Source of the DNA: Flavobacterium circumlabens
Lineage (GTDB): Bacteria; Bacteroidota; Bacteroidia; Flavobacteriales; Flavobacteriaceae
Length of the DNA: 64,000 bases
Direction of reading: 5' to 3'
Assembly (NCBI RefSeq): GCF_004345565.1
Contig: NZ_SLWA01000014.1
Coordinates: 35,378 to 99,377 of the forward strand
Below, in pieces: positions 8,765-18,012 of the stretch. Each line of letters begins with the position of its first letter. Position 1 is the first letter of the stretch. The position numbers and the translations under genes were made by a program. The notes under the pieces are model-generated. The model ran no database searches. It saw only the letters and a list, made by a program, of their open reading frames with translations, and was not told where the DNA came from.

Positions 8765-11185
8765 ATGTTTACAAAAAAGATCTTACTACCCGTATTACTC
8801 TTCTCGTGTTTGTCTGCATTCAGTCAGATATCATTTGGAGATTCAAAAAAAATCAATGACAATTGGAAATTCAATCTTCAGGATACTCCGGACGCTCAAA
8901 AAACAACTTACGATGATACTAAATGGCAATTGGTAAATGTTCCTCACGATTGGAGTGTAAAAGGACAATTAAGCCCAACTTTAGCGAGCTGTACGGGTTA
9001 TCTGCCGGGTGGAATTGGCTGGTACCGAAAATCAATCAACATTCCTCAAAGTAAGACAGGGGAGAAAGTCTACCTGTATTTTGAAGGCGTTTACAATAGA
9101 AGTGAAGTTTTTATCAACGGGCATTCTTTAGGAAAACGTCCAAACGGATATATTTCTTTTGCTTATGATGCAACTCCGTTTATAAAATACGGAGCAGAAA
9201 ATACGATTTCAGTTCGTGTCGATCATAGCCAAAGTGCCGATTCAAGATGGTACACAGGTTCAGGAATCTATAGAAATGTATGGTTAGTTTATGCAAATCC
9301 GGTTCATATTGCACAATGGGGCGTTTACGCGTATCCTGAAGTGAAAAAAGGAACAGGAACGCTAAATATTGAAGTTGAGGTTGAAAATAGTTCAGCAGCA
9401 AAAACAAGTCTTACTGTTGTAAACGAATTAATCTCAAAAGACGGAAAATCTGTTGGAAAATCTTCTTCAAAAGTTGAAATTGCTTCAAATAAAAACGGAA
9501 AAATAGCCACTAAAATAAATGTAAAAAATCCTCAATTATGGGATTTAGAGAATCCAAATTTATATCAGCTTAAAACCACTGTTTTTAAAGACGGAAAACA
9601 AATTGATGAAACGGTAACCAAAACAGGTTTCAGAGATTTCAAATTCGATCCTAACAATGGTTTTGCATTAAACGGAAAATGGATGAAAATGAAAGGGGTT
9701 TGCTTGCATCATGATGCCGGAGTTTTAGGTTCAGCTGTTCCTCGTGAGGTTTGGGAAACCAGATTAAAAACACTTAAAGAAATTGGAGTAAATGCAATAC
9801 GCACAAGTCATAATCCGCAAGCACCGGTTTTTTACGAGCTTTGTGATGAATTGGGATTGTTGGTTTTAAATGAAGCCTACGACGAATGGGAATTTCCAAA
9901 ACGTAAATGGCTCGAAGGCTGGAATTATGGAACTCCAGGATTCGAAGGAACATTTGACATTTTTGCAGATTATGCAGAGAAAGATTTGGAAGATTTTGTA
10001 CGTCGTGACAGAAACCATTTATCAGTTTTTGCATGGAGTATTGGTAATGAAGTAGATTATCCTAATGATCCGTATTCTCATCCGGTTTTGGATAAAGGAA
10101 AAGACGGTTTTGGACAAGCAGCTTACGGAGGTTATAAAAAAGAGGCGCCAGAAGCAATGCGTCTTGGAGTAATCGCAAAACGTTTGGTTGCAGCAGTAAA
10201 AAAATACGACAAATCACGTCCTACCACAGCTGGTTTAGCAGGAGTTGCGATGTCTAACGAAACAGAATATCCCGGAGCTTTGGATATTACAGGATACAAT
10301 TATACAGAAAGTAAATACCAATCGGATCACGAAAAATATCCAAAAAGAGTAATTTTTGGAAGTGAAAATGTTCATGATATGGAACCCTGGCTGGCTGTAA
10401 AAAATAACAAATATATTTTCGGACAATTTTTATGGACAGGAATTGATTATTTAGGAGAATCCGGAAGATGGCCTTCAAGAGGATTTTACTCAGGATTAGT
10501 TGATTTTGCGGGAGTTATCAAGCCAAGAGGATATTTCCGCCAGTCATTATGGTCAGATAAACCAATGGTTTACATTGGAACTTATCTGCTGAAAAATGAA
10601 AAAGATATTTCTAAAGATGCCTGGGCTATTTGGAATTACACTCAAGGTGAAAAAATTCGCGTAGTAGTGTATACCAATGCAGCAAAAGCACGTTTAGAAT
10701 TGAACGGAAAAGTAGTAGGAGAAACAAAAGCTTACGACGAAAAAACCGGAATTATCTATTGGGATATTCCTTTTGCTTCAGGAAAATTAGAAGCAGTTGG
10801 TTTAAGCAAAGATGACAAAGAAGTAAGCAGATATGCTATTTCGACTACGCAACAACCTGTAGAGTTAACAATTGCAGACAAAAACATCAAAATTACAAAA
10901 GACAAAGGAGTTGCTAAAATCATGGTTCAGGTGAAGGATCAAAATGGTTTACCAGTTATACTTTCAGATAATGAAGTTACGTGTACTATTAGCGGACCTG
11001 GAGTTTTATTAGGACTTGAGGCTGGAAACAACAGCGACATGACTGATTATACAGATAATGTTCAAAGAGTTTTCCACGGTCATATTGCCGCGTACATTCA
11101 GGCAACGGGAGAAGCTCAGCCTATAAAAGTGACGTTTACAAGTCAATGGTTAAAACCAGTTGAGGTTACGATTAATGTGAAATAA
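8765..11185 (+). CDS. GH2-family beta-galactosidase / beta-glucuronidase-like enzyme
   Basis: 806 residues with a signal peptide (LSAFS/Q, about residue 20). The order is a jelly-roll sugar-binding domain (about 30-180, with GIGWYRKS and WYTGSGIYRNV), an immunoglobulin-like domain, the TIM barrel from about 295 (GVCLHHDAGVLG, RTSHNPQAPVFYELCDELG) with acid/base Glu429 in WSIGNEVDYP and probable nucleophile Glu534 in IFGSENVHD, then C-terminal beta domains typical of larger bacterial GH2 proteins. It removes non-reducing beta-linked galactose or a related sugar, probably in the periplasm. Substrate choice among GH2 activities is not resolvable here. It sits between GH30 and GH27 genes in the same direction. 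Confidence 0.92.
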   Translation: MFTKKILLPVLLFSCLSAFSQISFGDSKKINDNWKFNLQDTPDAQKTTYDDTKWQLVNVPHDWSVKGQLSPTLASCTGYLPGGIGWYRKSINIPQSKTGEKVYLYFEGVYNRSEVFINGHSLGKRPNGYISFAYDATPFIKYGAENTISVRVDHSQSADSRWYTGSGIYRNVWLVYANPVHIAQWGVYAYPEVKKGTGTLNIEVEVENSSAAKTSLTVVNELISKDGKSVGKSSSKVEIASNKNGKIATKINVKNPQLWDLENPNLYQLKTTVFKDGKQIDETVTKTGFRDFKFDPNNGFALNGKWMKMKGVCLHHDAGVLGSAVPREVWETRLKTLKEIGVNAIRTSHNPQAPVFYELCDELGLLVLNEAYDEWEFPKRKWLEGWNYGTPGFEGTFDIFADYAEKDLEDFVRRDRNHLSVFAWSIGNEVDYPNDPYSHPVLDKGKDGFGQAAYGGYKKEAPEAMRLGVIAKRLVAAVKKYDKSRPTTAGLAGVAMSNETEYPGALDITGYNYTESKYQSDHEKYPKRVIFGSENVHDMEPWLAVKNNKYIFGQFLWTGIDYLGESGRWPSRGFYSGLVDFAGVIKPRGYFRQSLWSDKPMVYIGTYLLKNEKDISKDAWAIWNYTQGEKIRVVVYTNAAKARLELNGKVVGETKAYDEKTGIIYWDIPFASGKLEAVGLSKDDKEVSRYAISTTQQPVELTIADKNIKITKDKGVAKIMVQVKDQNGLPVILSDNEVTCTISGPGVLLGLEAGNNSDMTDYTDNVQRVFHGHIAAYIQATGEAQPIKVTFTSQWLKPVEVTINVK

Positions 11186-11198
11186 TCAGTTTCAACAA

Positions 11199-11244
11199 AG
11201 ACCTAACAGGTTTTTAATCCCGAGGCTTCGGGACTGGTAGGTCT
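11199..11244. terminator. Hairpin between GH2 and GH27
   Basis: Arms AGACCT (11199-11204) and AGGTCT (11239-11244) enclose an inner hairpin TCCCGA/TCGGGA (11218-11233). The following bases are not T-rich, so this is at best a weak terminator; AGACCTAACAGG-type words recur between Flavobacterium genes as dispersed repeats. Confidence 0.4.
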
Positions 11245-11366
11245 AACAATGCAATGTTATAAAAAAATTAACCTGTCAGTCTTTTTGTTAAGCTGATGGG
11301 TTTATTTTTATAGTATCCAAAAGTTTATTATATTTAAAGTGTAAAATTTACACATATTTAATTAAA

Positions 11367-12737
11367 ATGAAAATAAAAAATACAATTGCTTTGGCAATAG
11401 GCATTGTTTTAGCATCGGTTTCATCAAATGCTCAAACGACAACATTCAAAAAAGAGGAATTCAAACAATGGGCACAAACGCCTCCAATGGGTTGGAACAG
11501 TTGGGATTGCTACGGTTCTACAGTCGAAGAACACGAAGTAAAAGCCAACGCAGATTATATGGTAAAAAACCTGAAAAAATTCGGTTGGGAATATATAGTT
11601 GTTGATATCAGATGGTTTGTAGAAAACGACAAAGCAGGAGGCTACAATCAAACAGATCCACGTTATGTAATCGATCAATATGGAAGATATCAACCCGCCT
11701 TAAATCGTTTTCCATCTGCGAAAGACGGACAAGGTTTTAAACCTTTAGCAGATTATATTCATAAAAAAGGATTAAAATTCGGGATTCATATCATGCGCGG
11801 AATCCCTAAAAAAGCCGTTGAAGACAAATTGCCTATTAAAGGCACAAACGGAATTACAGCCGATCAGATTTACTCCACAGCATTGCAATGTGAATGGTTA
11901 AGAGACAATTATACTGTTGTTGCAGATAAACCGGGAGCACAGGAATATTACGATTCATTATTTGAATTGTACGCACAATGGGGCGTTGATTTCATTAAAA
12001 TCGATGATTTATCGAGACCGTATCACGAAGGAGAAATCAACCTGATCAGAAACGCAATCGACAAATGCGGACGTAAAATTGTATTGAGCACCTCACCGGG
12101 AGAAACTCCTATTGATGCCGCGCCACACGTCACCACTCACGCCAATATGTGGAGAATGGTAGATGACGTTTGGGATACATGGCCACACATTACGCATCTG
12201 ATGAGTGTAGCTCAAAAATGGTATTCATACATTGCACCGGGAACATGGCCGGATTGTGATATGATTCCGCTTGGGCGTATTTCGTTAAGAGGAGAACGTG
12301 GCGAAGACAGAATGTCGCGATTGACAAAAGACGAACAATATACTTTGATTACTTTCTTTAATATTTTTAAATCGCCTTTGTTTTTTGGTGGAGATTTGCC
12401 AAGTAACGACGCTTTTACTTTATCATTATTAACCAATAAAGAGGTGGTAAAAATGCACAAAGAAAGCACCGGTGTAAAACAGCTTTTTCAGAAAGACGGG
12501 AAAATAGCCGTGACTTCAAAAAATCCAAAAGACGGAAGTGTTTATCTGGCGTTGTTCAATATTTCGGATACCGTTTCAGAAAATGTAGCAGTGAACTTAT
12601 CAGATCTTGGAATTTCGGTTAATGTTGAAGCTTTTAATTTATGGACAGGGGAGAAATCGACAGTTTCAGCTACTGCAATTTCAGCAGAATTAAAACCTCA
12701 CAGTTCAGTGCTTTTTCAATTAAAAGCTAAAAAATAA
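11367..12737 (+). CDS. GH27-family alpha-galactosidase or beta-L-arabinopyranosidase
   Basis: 456 residues with a signal peptide (SSNA/Q, about residue 22). The GH27/36 opening PPMGWNSWDCYG is at 39-50. The probable nucleophile is Asp213 in FIKIDDLS, in the position of the family's KxD motif, and the acid/base lies in RMVDDVWDTW (263-272). A C-terminal beta-sandwich (about 370-456) completes the family layout. GH27 enzymes remove terminal alpha-D-galactose or beta-L-arabinopyranose; both occur on arabinogalactan side chains. Its stop overlaps the next start by one base (TAATG at 12735-12739), so it is translationally coupled to the GH51 gene. Confidence 0.9.
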   Translation: MKIKNTIALAIGIVLASVSSNAQTTTFKKEEFKQWAQTPPMGWNSWDCYGSTVEEHEVKANADYMVKNLKKFGWEYIVVDIRWFVENDKAGGYNQTDPRYVIDQYGRYQPALNRFPSAKDGQGFKPLADYIHKKGLKFGIHIMRGIPKKAVEDKLPIKGTNGITADQIYSTALQCEWLRDNYTVVADKPGAQEYYDSLFELYAQWGVDFIKIDDLSRPYHEGEINLIRNAIDKCGRKIVLSTSPGETPIDAAPHVTTHANMWRMVDDVWDTWPHITHLMSVAQKWYSYIAPGTWPDCDMIPLGRISLRGERGEDRMSRLTKDEQYTLITFFNIFKSPLFFGGDLPSNDAFTLSLLTNKEVVKMHKESTGVKQLFQKDGKIAVTSKNPKDGSVYLALFNISDTVSENVAVNLSDLGISVNVEAFNLWTGEKSTVSATAISAELKPHSSVLFQLKAKK

Positions 12738-15280
12738 TGAAGAAGTTTTTACTGCACCATCGAATGATCGTACTTTTTGCCGTTTTTATTTCATTTGCAT
12801 TTGGTTTAAAATCAAAAGAAGACAAACCGGACAAGGTGTACCTTTTCGCGTACTCAACATTAAAAAATAATGGAAAAAACGGGCTTCATTTTGCGTGGAG
12901 TACAGATCAGAAAAACTGGTTTGGTGTAGGTCCTGAACATCCTTTTTTAAAATCAGATTATGGGAGTTGGGGACCAACAGGTAAATCAATGTCCGAAGCT
13001 TTTTTAATTAAAGATGATAACGGAATTTTTCATTGTTTTTGGGGAGTGCAGGATGATGTTTTTGCAGCTGCTTCAAGTAAAGATTTGATGAATTGGACAA
13101 GACAAAGTTACATTCAGGCAATGAAAAATGTGACGAAAAAAGAATCCGGAAAATCAATTATTCAAAATATAAAAGTAAGCAAAAAAGGAGGGGATTATAC
13201 CATTCACTGGAAGGTAGATAATGCAAATTATGCCAGTGTTACCAAAGATTTTAAAACCTATTCTAAAGCAATAATTGATGACAATAAAGTTCCTCAATTT
13301 AGTGAAATTACATTACAAGGAGAAACTCAAAAAGGAACAATTACTGAGGTCGATTGGACTTTAATTGATTCGTTGATTAAAAGCATGGAATCATCAAAGT
13401 TTAGAGACAAGCAAGACAATGTTTCACCTAAAAGTGATAGTTTGCTGTTTGTTGGCCTGAAACCTGTAACGGCTCAAATTAGCATTGACGGAAAAAATTC
13501 TAAAAAAATAAGCAATATGCTTACGGGGATGTTTTTTGAAGATATTAATTACGCTGCAGATGGTGGTTTATATGCTGAATTGATCCAAAATCGTGATTTT
13601 GAATATTCGCTGCACGATAAAAAAGGCAGCGATAAAAACTGGAATGAAACAATGGCCTGGAGTGGAAATTTTAAAGTGGAAAAGGCCAATCCAATTCATC
13701 CTAATAATTCACATTATGCTTTACTCACAAAGAGTAAAATCAGCAATTCAGGTTTCGATGGAATTCCGCTTAAAGCGAATGAAAAATACGATTTTAGTGT
13801 TTTTGCAAAGGGAGCAATATTTACGGTAAAATTAATTGGGTCTAACGGAGAAACTTTGGTGGAAGCCACACTAAAACCAAATACTTCATGGAAAAAAATC
13901 ACGGTAGTGCTAAAAGTAGCAAAAACGGTAAGTGATGCTCATTTAGAAATTAGTTCTGATGGAGAAGTTGCGGTTGATATGGTATCTCTTTTTCCTCAAA
14001 AAACGTTCAAAAATCATAAAAACGGACTTCGTGCTGATTTGGCTGAAACCATTGCTGATATGCATCCGAAGTTTGTTCGTTTTCCTGGTGGTTGTGTGGC
14101 TCACGGCGATGGAATAGGAAATATTTACCGTTGGAAAAACACTATTGGACCTTTAGAAAGCCGAACTCCAATGCGTAATATTTGGGGATATCATCAATCA
14201 CTTGGATTAGGATATTTTGAATATTTTCAGTTTTGTGAAGATCTGGGCGCGCTTCCTGTTCCGGTTTTAGCGGCAGGAGTTCCTTGTCAAAATTCATCTG
14301 ATGGTGGTGCCGGACAACAATTTGGTATTCCGATGGAAGACATGGATGAATACGTGCAGGATGTTCTGGATTTAATTGAATATGCCAACGGGCCCGTGAC
14401 AAGTGTTTGGGGTAAAAAACGTGCTGAAGCCGGTCATCCTAAACCTTTTAATTTAAAATATGTTGGTATTGGTAATGAAGATTTGATTAGTGATGTTTTT
14501 GAAGAACGTTATAGAATGATTGTAAAAGCCGTGCAGAAAAAATATCCGGAAATTACCATTATTGGTACTGTGGGACCCTTTTTTGAAGGCACAGATTATA
14601 ACGAAGGATGGGCAATTGCCAATGATTTAAAACTGCCAATTGTAGATGAACATTATTATCAAAGTCCGGGTTGGTTTATTAATAACCAGAATTTTTATGA
14701 CAGCTACGACCGTTCCGAATCAAAAGTGTATTTGGGAGAATATGCATCTCGTGGCAATAAATTTTACAATGCTTTAGCCGAGGCGCTATATCTTACTGCT
14801 ATTGAGCGAAATGGCGATGTAGTTACAATGGCTTCTTATGCGCCTTTATTAGCTCGCGAGAAACACACACAATGGAATCCTGATTTGATTTATTTTACAG
14901 GAAATGAAGTAAAACCAACAGTAAATTATTTTGTACAGAAATTGTACGGACAAAATCCGGGTGATATTTATTTGCAGTCTAAAATAAAATTATCAGATGC
15001 AAATAATGAAGTTCATAAGCGAATTGGTGTTTCAGTGGTTCAGGATAATGCTTCGGGAGATTTGATTGTAAAGTTGGTCAATATGCTTCCGGTTGCAGTA
15101 ATTCCGTCAATAGATGTATCGAATCTAACGACGACTGAAAAAGCAAATTATACTACATTTTCAGGAACTCCCGAGAGTACCACTGCCAGACCAATATCTC
15201 ACACTATAACAGTAACAGCAGCATTTTCAAAAGAATTGCCTGCTTATTCATTTACTGTGATTCGTATGAAAACTAAATAA
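12737..15280 (+). CDS. GH51-type alpha-L-arabinofuranosidase with GH43-like N-terminal extension
   Basis: 847 residues. After a signal peptide (about 1-23) come roughly 200 residues with GH43/propeller-like repeats (VYLFAYSTLKNNGKNGLHFAWS, then EAFLIKDDNGIFHCFWGVQ) but no complete catalytic triad. The second half is a GH51 enzyme: a carbohydrate-binding-like beta domain (about 285-420), the barrel from FVRFPGGCVAHGDG (about 447) with acid/base Glu581 in GIGNEDL and nucleophile Glu668 in YLGEYASRG, and a C-terminal beta domain. The enzyme cleaves terminal alpha-L-arabinofuranose. The extension resembles the first domain of the next protein and may bind sugar. Starts inside the GH27 stop codon (TAATG). 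Confidence 0.9.
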   Translation: MKKFLLHHRMIVLFAVFISFAFGLKSKEDKPDKVYLFAYSTLKNNGKNGLHFAWSTDQKNWFGVGPEHPFLKSDYGSWGPTGKSMSEAFLIKDDNGIFHCFWGVQDDVFAAASSKDLMNWTRQSYIQAMKNVTKKESGKSIIQNIKVSKKGGDYTIHWKVDNANYASVTKDFKTYSKAIIDDNKVPQFSEITLQGETQKGTITEVDWTLIDSLIKSMESSKFRDKQDNVSPKSDSLLFVGLKPVTAQISIDGKNSKKISNMLTGMFFEDINYAADGGLYAELIQNRDFEYSLHDKKGSDKNWNETMAWSGNFKVEKANPIHPNNSHYALLTKSKISNSGFDGIPLKANEKYDFSVFAKGAIFTVKLIGSNGETLVEATLKPNTSWKKITVVLKVAKTVSDAHLEISSDGEVAVDMVSLFPQKTFKNHKNGLRADLAETIADMHPKFVRFPGGCVAHGDGIGNIYRWKNTIGPLESRTPMRNIWGYHQSLGLGYFEYFQFCEDLGALPVPVLAAGVPCQNSSDGGAGQQFGIPMEDMDEYVQDVLDLIEYANGPVTSVWGKKRAEAGHPKPFNLKYVGIGNEDLISDVFEERYRMIVKAVQKKYPEITIIGTVGPFFEGTDYNEGWAIANDLKLPIVDEHYYQSPGWFINNQNFYDSYDRSESKVYLGEYASRGNKFYNALAEALYLTAIERNGDVVTMASYAPLLAREKHTQWNPDLIYFTGNEVKPTVNYFVQKLYGQNPGDIYLQSKIKLSDANNEVHKRIGVSVVQDNASGDLIVKLVNMLPVAVIPSIDVSNLTTTEKANYTTFSGTPESTTARPISHTITVTAAFSKELPAYSFTVIRMKTK

Positions 15281-15340
15281 TTTTTCAACTATTTAAAGTT
15301 ATATTTTGAAAGATGAAAACCATAATAAACAGAATAGATA

Positions 15341-17275
15341 ATGAAAAAAACACATTTTAGTCTTGTATTATTTTTAATGATTTTTAATTTCTTACAAGCA
15401 CAGAATATTATAAAAGGAACTCCGCCTGTTATTGCAGAGAAAGATTTAACAGCTTATATATTCGTTTACTTCACCGGAAATTCTGTCGAGGAAGAAGCCG
15501 TTCGATATGCTGTTAGTGCCGATGGTTATCATTATTATCATCTCAATAATAATAAACCTGTTATTGATAGTAAAGCAATAAGTTCAACTGGTGGCGTTCG
15601 TGATCCACATATTTTACGTGGAGAAGATGGCAAAACATTTTATATGGTTTTGACCGATATGACTTCATCAAAAGGCTGGGACAGTAATCGTGCGATGATT
15701 TTGCTTACAAGTACAGATCTTGTAAAATGGAAGAGTAACGTCGTTAATATTCAGACTGCTTTTCCTGAAAATGAAAACCTGAAACGGGTTTGGGCGCCAC
15801 AAACTATTTACGATGCAAAAGCAGGAAAATATCTGGTTTATTTCAGTTTGCAATATGCCGGCGGACCCGATAAGATTTATTATGCTTATGCCAATAAAGA
15901 TTTCACCGCTTTAGAAAGTGCTCCAAAATTGTTATTTGTTCCAAAATCTGAAAGAGCTTGTATCGACGGCGATATTATTGAGAAAGATGGCGTTTATCAT
16001 CTTTTTTATAAAACTGAAACGGAGAAAGCGGGAATAAAAGTAGCGACAACAACTGATTTAACTTTAGGGAAATGGATTGAAAACGACAATTATCTGCAAC
16101 AAACTAAAGATGGTGTTGAAGGATCGAGTGTTTTCAAACTAAACAATTCCGATGAATATATCCTGATGTACGATGTTTATACTAAAGGGAAATATCAGTT
16201 TACGAAAACTAAAGACCTGGAGCATTTCACAGTTATGGATAACGAGATTTCAATGGATTTTAATCCGCGTCACGGAACTATCTTACCGATAACGCGTTCT
16301 GAATTGAAAAGGCTTATTGTGAAATGGGGAATGCCGGAGAAATTGCCAAAAATAAATAATAATCCAGTTTTGGAAGGTTATTACGCTGATCCTGAAATTT
16401 TATATTCAAATAAAACAAAGAAATACTATATCTACCCAACAAGCGATGGGTTTGATGGTTGGTCTGGAAATTATTTTAAAACCTTTTCATCAGATAATTT
16501 AACGGATTGGAAAGAGGAAGGAATTATTCTTGATCTGAGAAAAGAGGTTAGCTGGGCAAACAGAAACGCCTGGGCACCTTGTATTGTAGAGAAAAAGATA
16601 AAAGGAAAATACAAGTATTTCTACTATTTTACAGCAGCTCAAAAAGTAGGTGTTGCTTCGTCAGATCATCCAGCCGGACCTTTTAAGGATAGCGGTAAAG
16701 CATTAATAAGCGCAAGACCGGAAGGCATAAAAGAGGGACAGGAAATTGATCCGGATGTTTTTACCGATCCAAAAACGGGTAAAAGTTATTTGTATTGGGG
16801 AAATGGTTATATGGCTGTAGCCGAATTGAATGCTGATATGGTTTCAATAAAGTCAGGGAGTACTAAAATAATTAAAGTTGATAATACTTTCCGTGAAGGT
16901 ACTTATGTTGTTTACAGAAATGGAACTTACTATTTTATGTGGAGTGAAGATGATACAAGAAGCCCTAATTATAAAGTAAGGTATGGAATGTCAAAATCGC
17001 CATTAGGTCCAATTGAAATTCCGGAAAATAATATTGTAATACAAGGAAATCCTGATATTGGAATTTATGCTACTGGACATAATTCGGTATTACAAATTCC
17101 TAACAAAGACGAATGGTACTTTGTGTATCACAGATTTTCTTATCCGAATGGAATAAAAATGGGAGATGCCGGCGGTTTTCATCGTGAAGTCTGTATCGAT
17201 AAATTAGAATTTAACCCGGACGGAACAATAAAACAAGTAATTCCTACTCATGAAGGAGTTGAAAGTTTAAAGTAA
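15341..17275 (+). CDS. Tandem GH43 protein (two five-bladed propeller domains)
   Basis: 644 residues with a signal peptide (LQA/Q, residue 20). Two GH43-like propellers lie head to tail. In the first (about 35-330) the candidate triad is Asp88 in GVRDPHIL, Asp209 in ACIDGDI and Glu260 in GVEGSSVF. In the second (about 340-640) it is Asp350 in YYADPEI, Asp470 in EIDPDVF and Glu519 in FREGTYVVY, with ATGHNSV further on. GH43 enzymes act on arabinan, xylan or beta-1,3-galactan ends; two intact sites could remove two linkages in sequence. The gene starts 60 bases after GH51 and is the last one of locus 1. Confidence 0.88.
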   Translation: MKKTHFSLVLFLMIFNFLQAQNIIKGTPPVIAEKDLTAYIFVYFTGNSVEEEAVRYAVSADGYHYYHLNNNKPVIDSKAISSTGGVRDPHILRGEDGKTFYMVLTDMTSSKGWDSNRAMILLTSTDLVKWKSNVVNIQTAFPENENLKRVWAPQTIYDAKAGKYLVYFSLQYAGGPDKIYYAYANKDFTALESAPKLLFVPKSERACIDGDIIEKDGVYHLFYKTETEKAGIKVATTTDLTLGKWIENDNYLQQTKDGVEGSSVFKLNNSDEYILMYDVYTKGKYQFTKTKDLEHFTVMDNEISMDFNPRHGTILPITRSELKRLIVKWGMPEKLPKINNNPVLEGYYADPEILYSNKTKKYYIYPTSDGFDGWSGNYFKTFSSDNLTDWKEEGIILDLRKEVSWANRNAWAPCIVEKKIKGKYKYFYYFTAAQKVGVASSDHPAGPFKDSGKALISARPEGIKEGQEIDPDVFTDPKTGKSYLYWGNGYMAVAELNADMVSIKSGSTKIIKVDNTFREGTYVVYRNGTYYFMWSEDDTRSPNYKVRYGMSKSPLGPIEIPENNIVIQGNPDIGIYATGHNSVLQIPNKDEWYFVYHRFSYPNGIKMGDAGGFHREVCIDKLEFNPDGTIKQVIPTHEGVESLK

Positions 17276-17564
17276 ATTTTTTGTCTCATAGACTAGCCCT
17301 GATTAATCAATACGTTTGATAAGCAAAAATACAGTTTTATATTTTTTTAAAAATAGCTTCGTCTTTTATAAATTAACAATATATTTTTATTTATTCAGTA
17401 AAATTTGATTTTAGGTGAATTTAATTCATCTAAAAAGTAAAATCAATGAATTAAATTTAGTAAAATTATGAATTTTATTTTGTTGAATCATTTTTTTTTA
17501 TATTTTTGATAAAATAAAAGCTACTCTTTTGATATCTAGGAAAATAAATAAAATTTTAAAAACT

Positions 17565-17608
17565 AAATCTCTTACTTTAAGAGGTCTTCAACCTATCTTT
17601 AATTGTTG
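17565..17608 (+). promoter_or_regulatory. 44-nt two-hairpin element, copy A (distal, + strand)
   Basis: Begins AAAT, then hairpin 1 (CTCTT 17569-17573, loop ACTTT, AAGAG 17579-17583), a 5-base spacer, and hairpin 2 (CAAC 17589-17592, bulged C, TAT; loop; ATT, GTTG 17605-17608). Copies B (28988-29031, - strand), C (28817-28860, - strand) and D (17735-17778, + strand) align to it without gaps; A and B differ at 6 of 44 positions. Pair changes between copies keep the stems. It is either a structured leader RNA or a double palindromic protein-binding site. Confidence 0.75.
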
Positions 17609-17734
17609 ATGAAAATTGGTATGAAACTTTGCTTTTCTAAAAGCTTCCCATTTGCCATTTAGTTATTTTATTTTTAATTTTCTCAACCCTGATAAATGAG
17701 CTCTAATAACTTAATACTCCTTTATATTGATTGC

Positions 17735-17778
17735 AAATCACTTTATTTAAAAGGATTGCAGCCAATATTCAATTGCTG
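17735..17778 (+). promoter_or_regulatory. 44-nt two-hairpin element, copy D (proximal, + strand)
   Basis: Starts 170 bases after copy A and ends about 235 bases before the secreted cyanophycinase start. Hairpin 2 is perfect (CAGC 17759-17762, bulged C, AAT, loop ATTCA, ATT, GCTG 17775-17778). Hairpin 1 is weaker (CTTT 17741-17744 with AAAG 17750-17753). Confidence 0.75.
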
Positions 17779-18012
17779 AAAATAGCTTTCTTCATAGATT
17801 ACAGATTTCAATATTTAATTTTTGCTTTAGAAATGGTATTGAAGTAATATTCCATTTTATTAAATTTTAAAAGATTGAAATATAATTTTCAATAGCATTT
17901 AAAATTGTGCGATGACTATTGTAATATGTTTTAAGCATTTTACAAAAGTTTGATTTACGATTTTAGGACTATTGTTAGTGTATAAATTTTAACATTAAAC
18001 AAAAAACATATT

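Larger units (their letters stand above)
17276..18012. other. AT-rich intergenic region with regulatory elements
   Basis: 737 bases without a credible gene on either strand. It separates locus 1 from the secreted cyanophycinase gene and contains two copies of a 44-nt element (annotated separately). A TTTG at 17949-17952 followed after about 18 bases by TATTGTTA is a weak promoter candidate. A more degenerate third version of the element may lie near 17865-17900. Confidence 0.6.
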
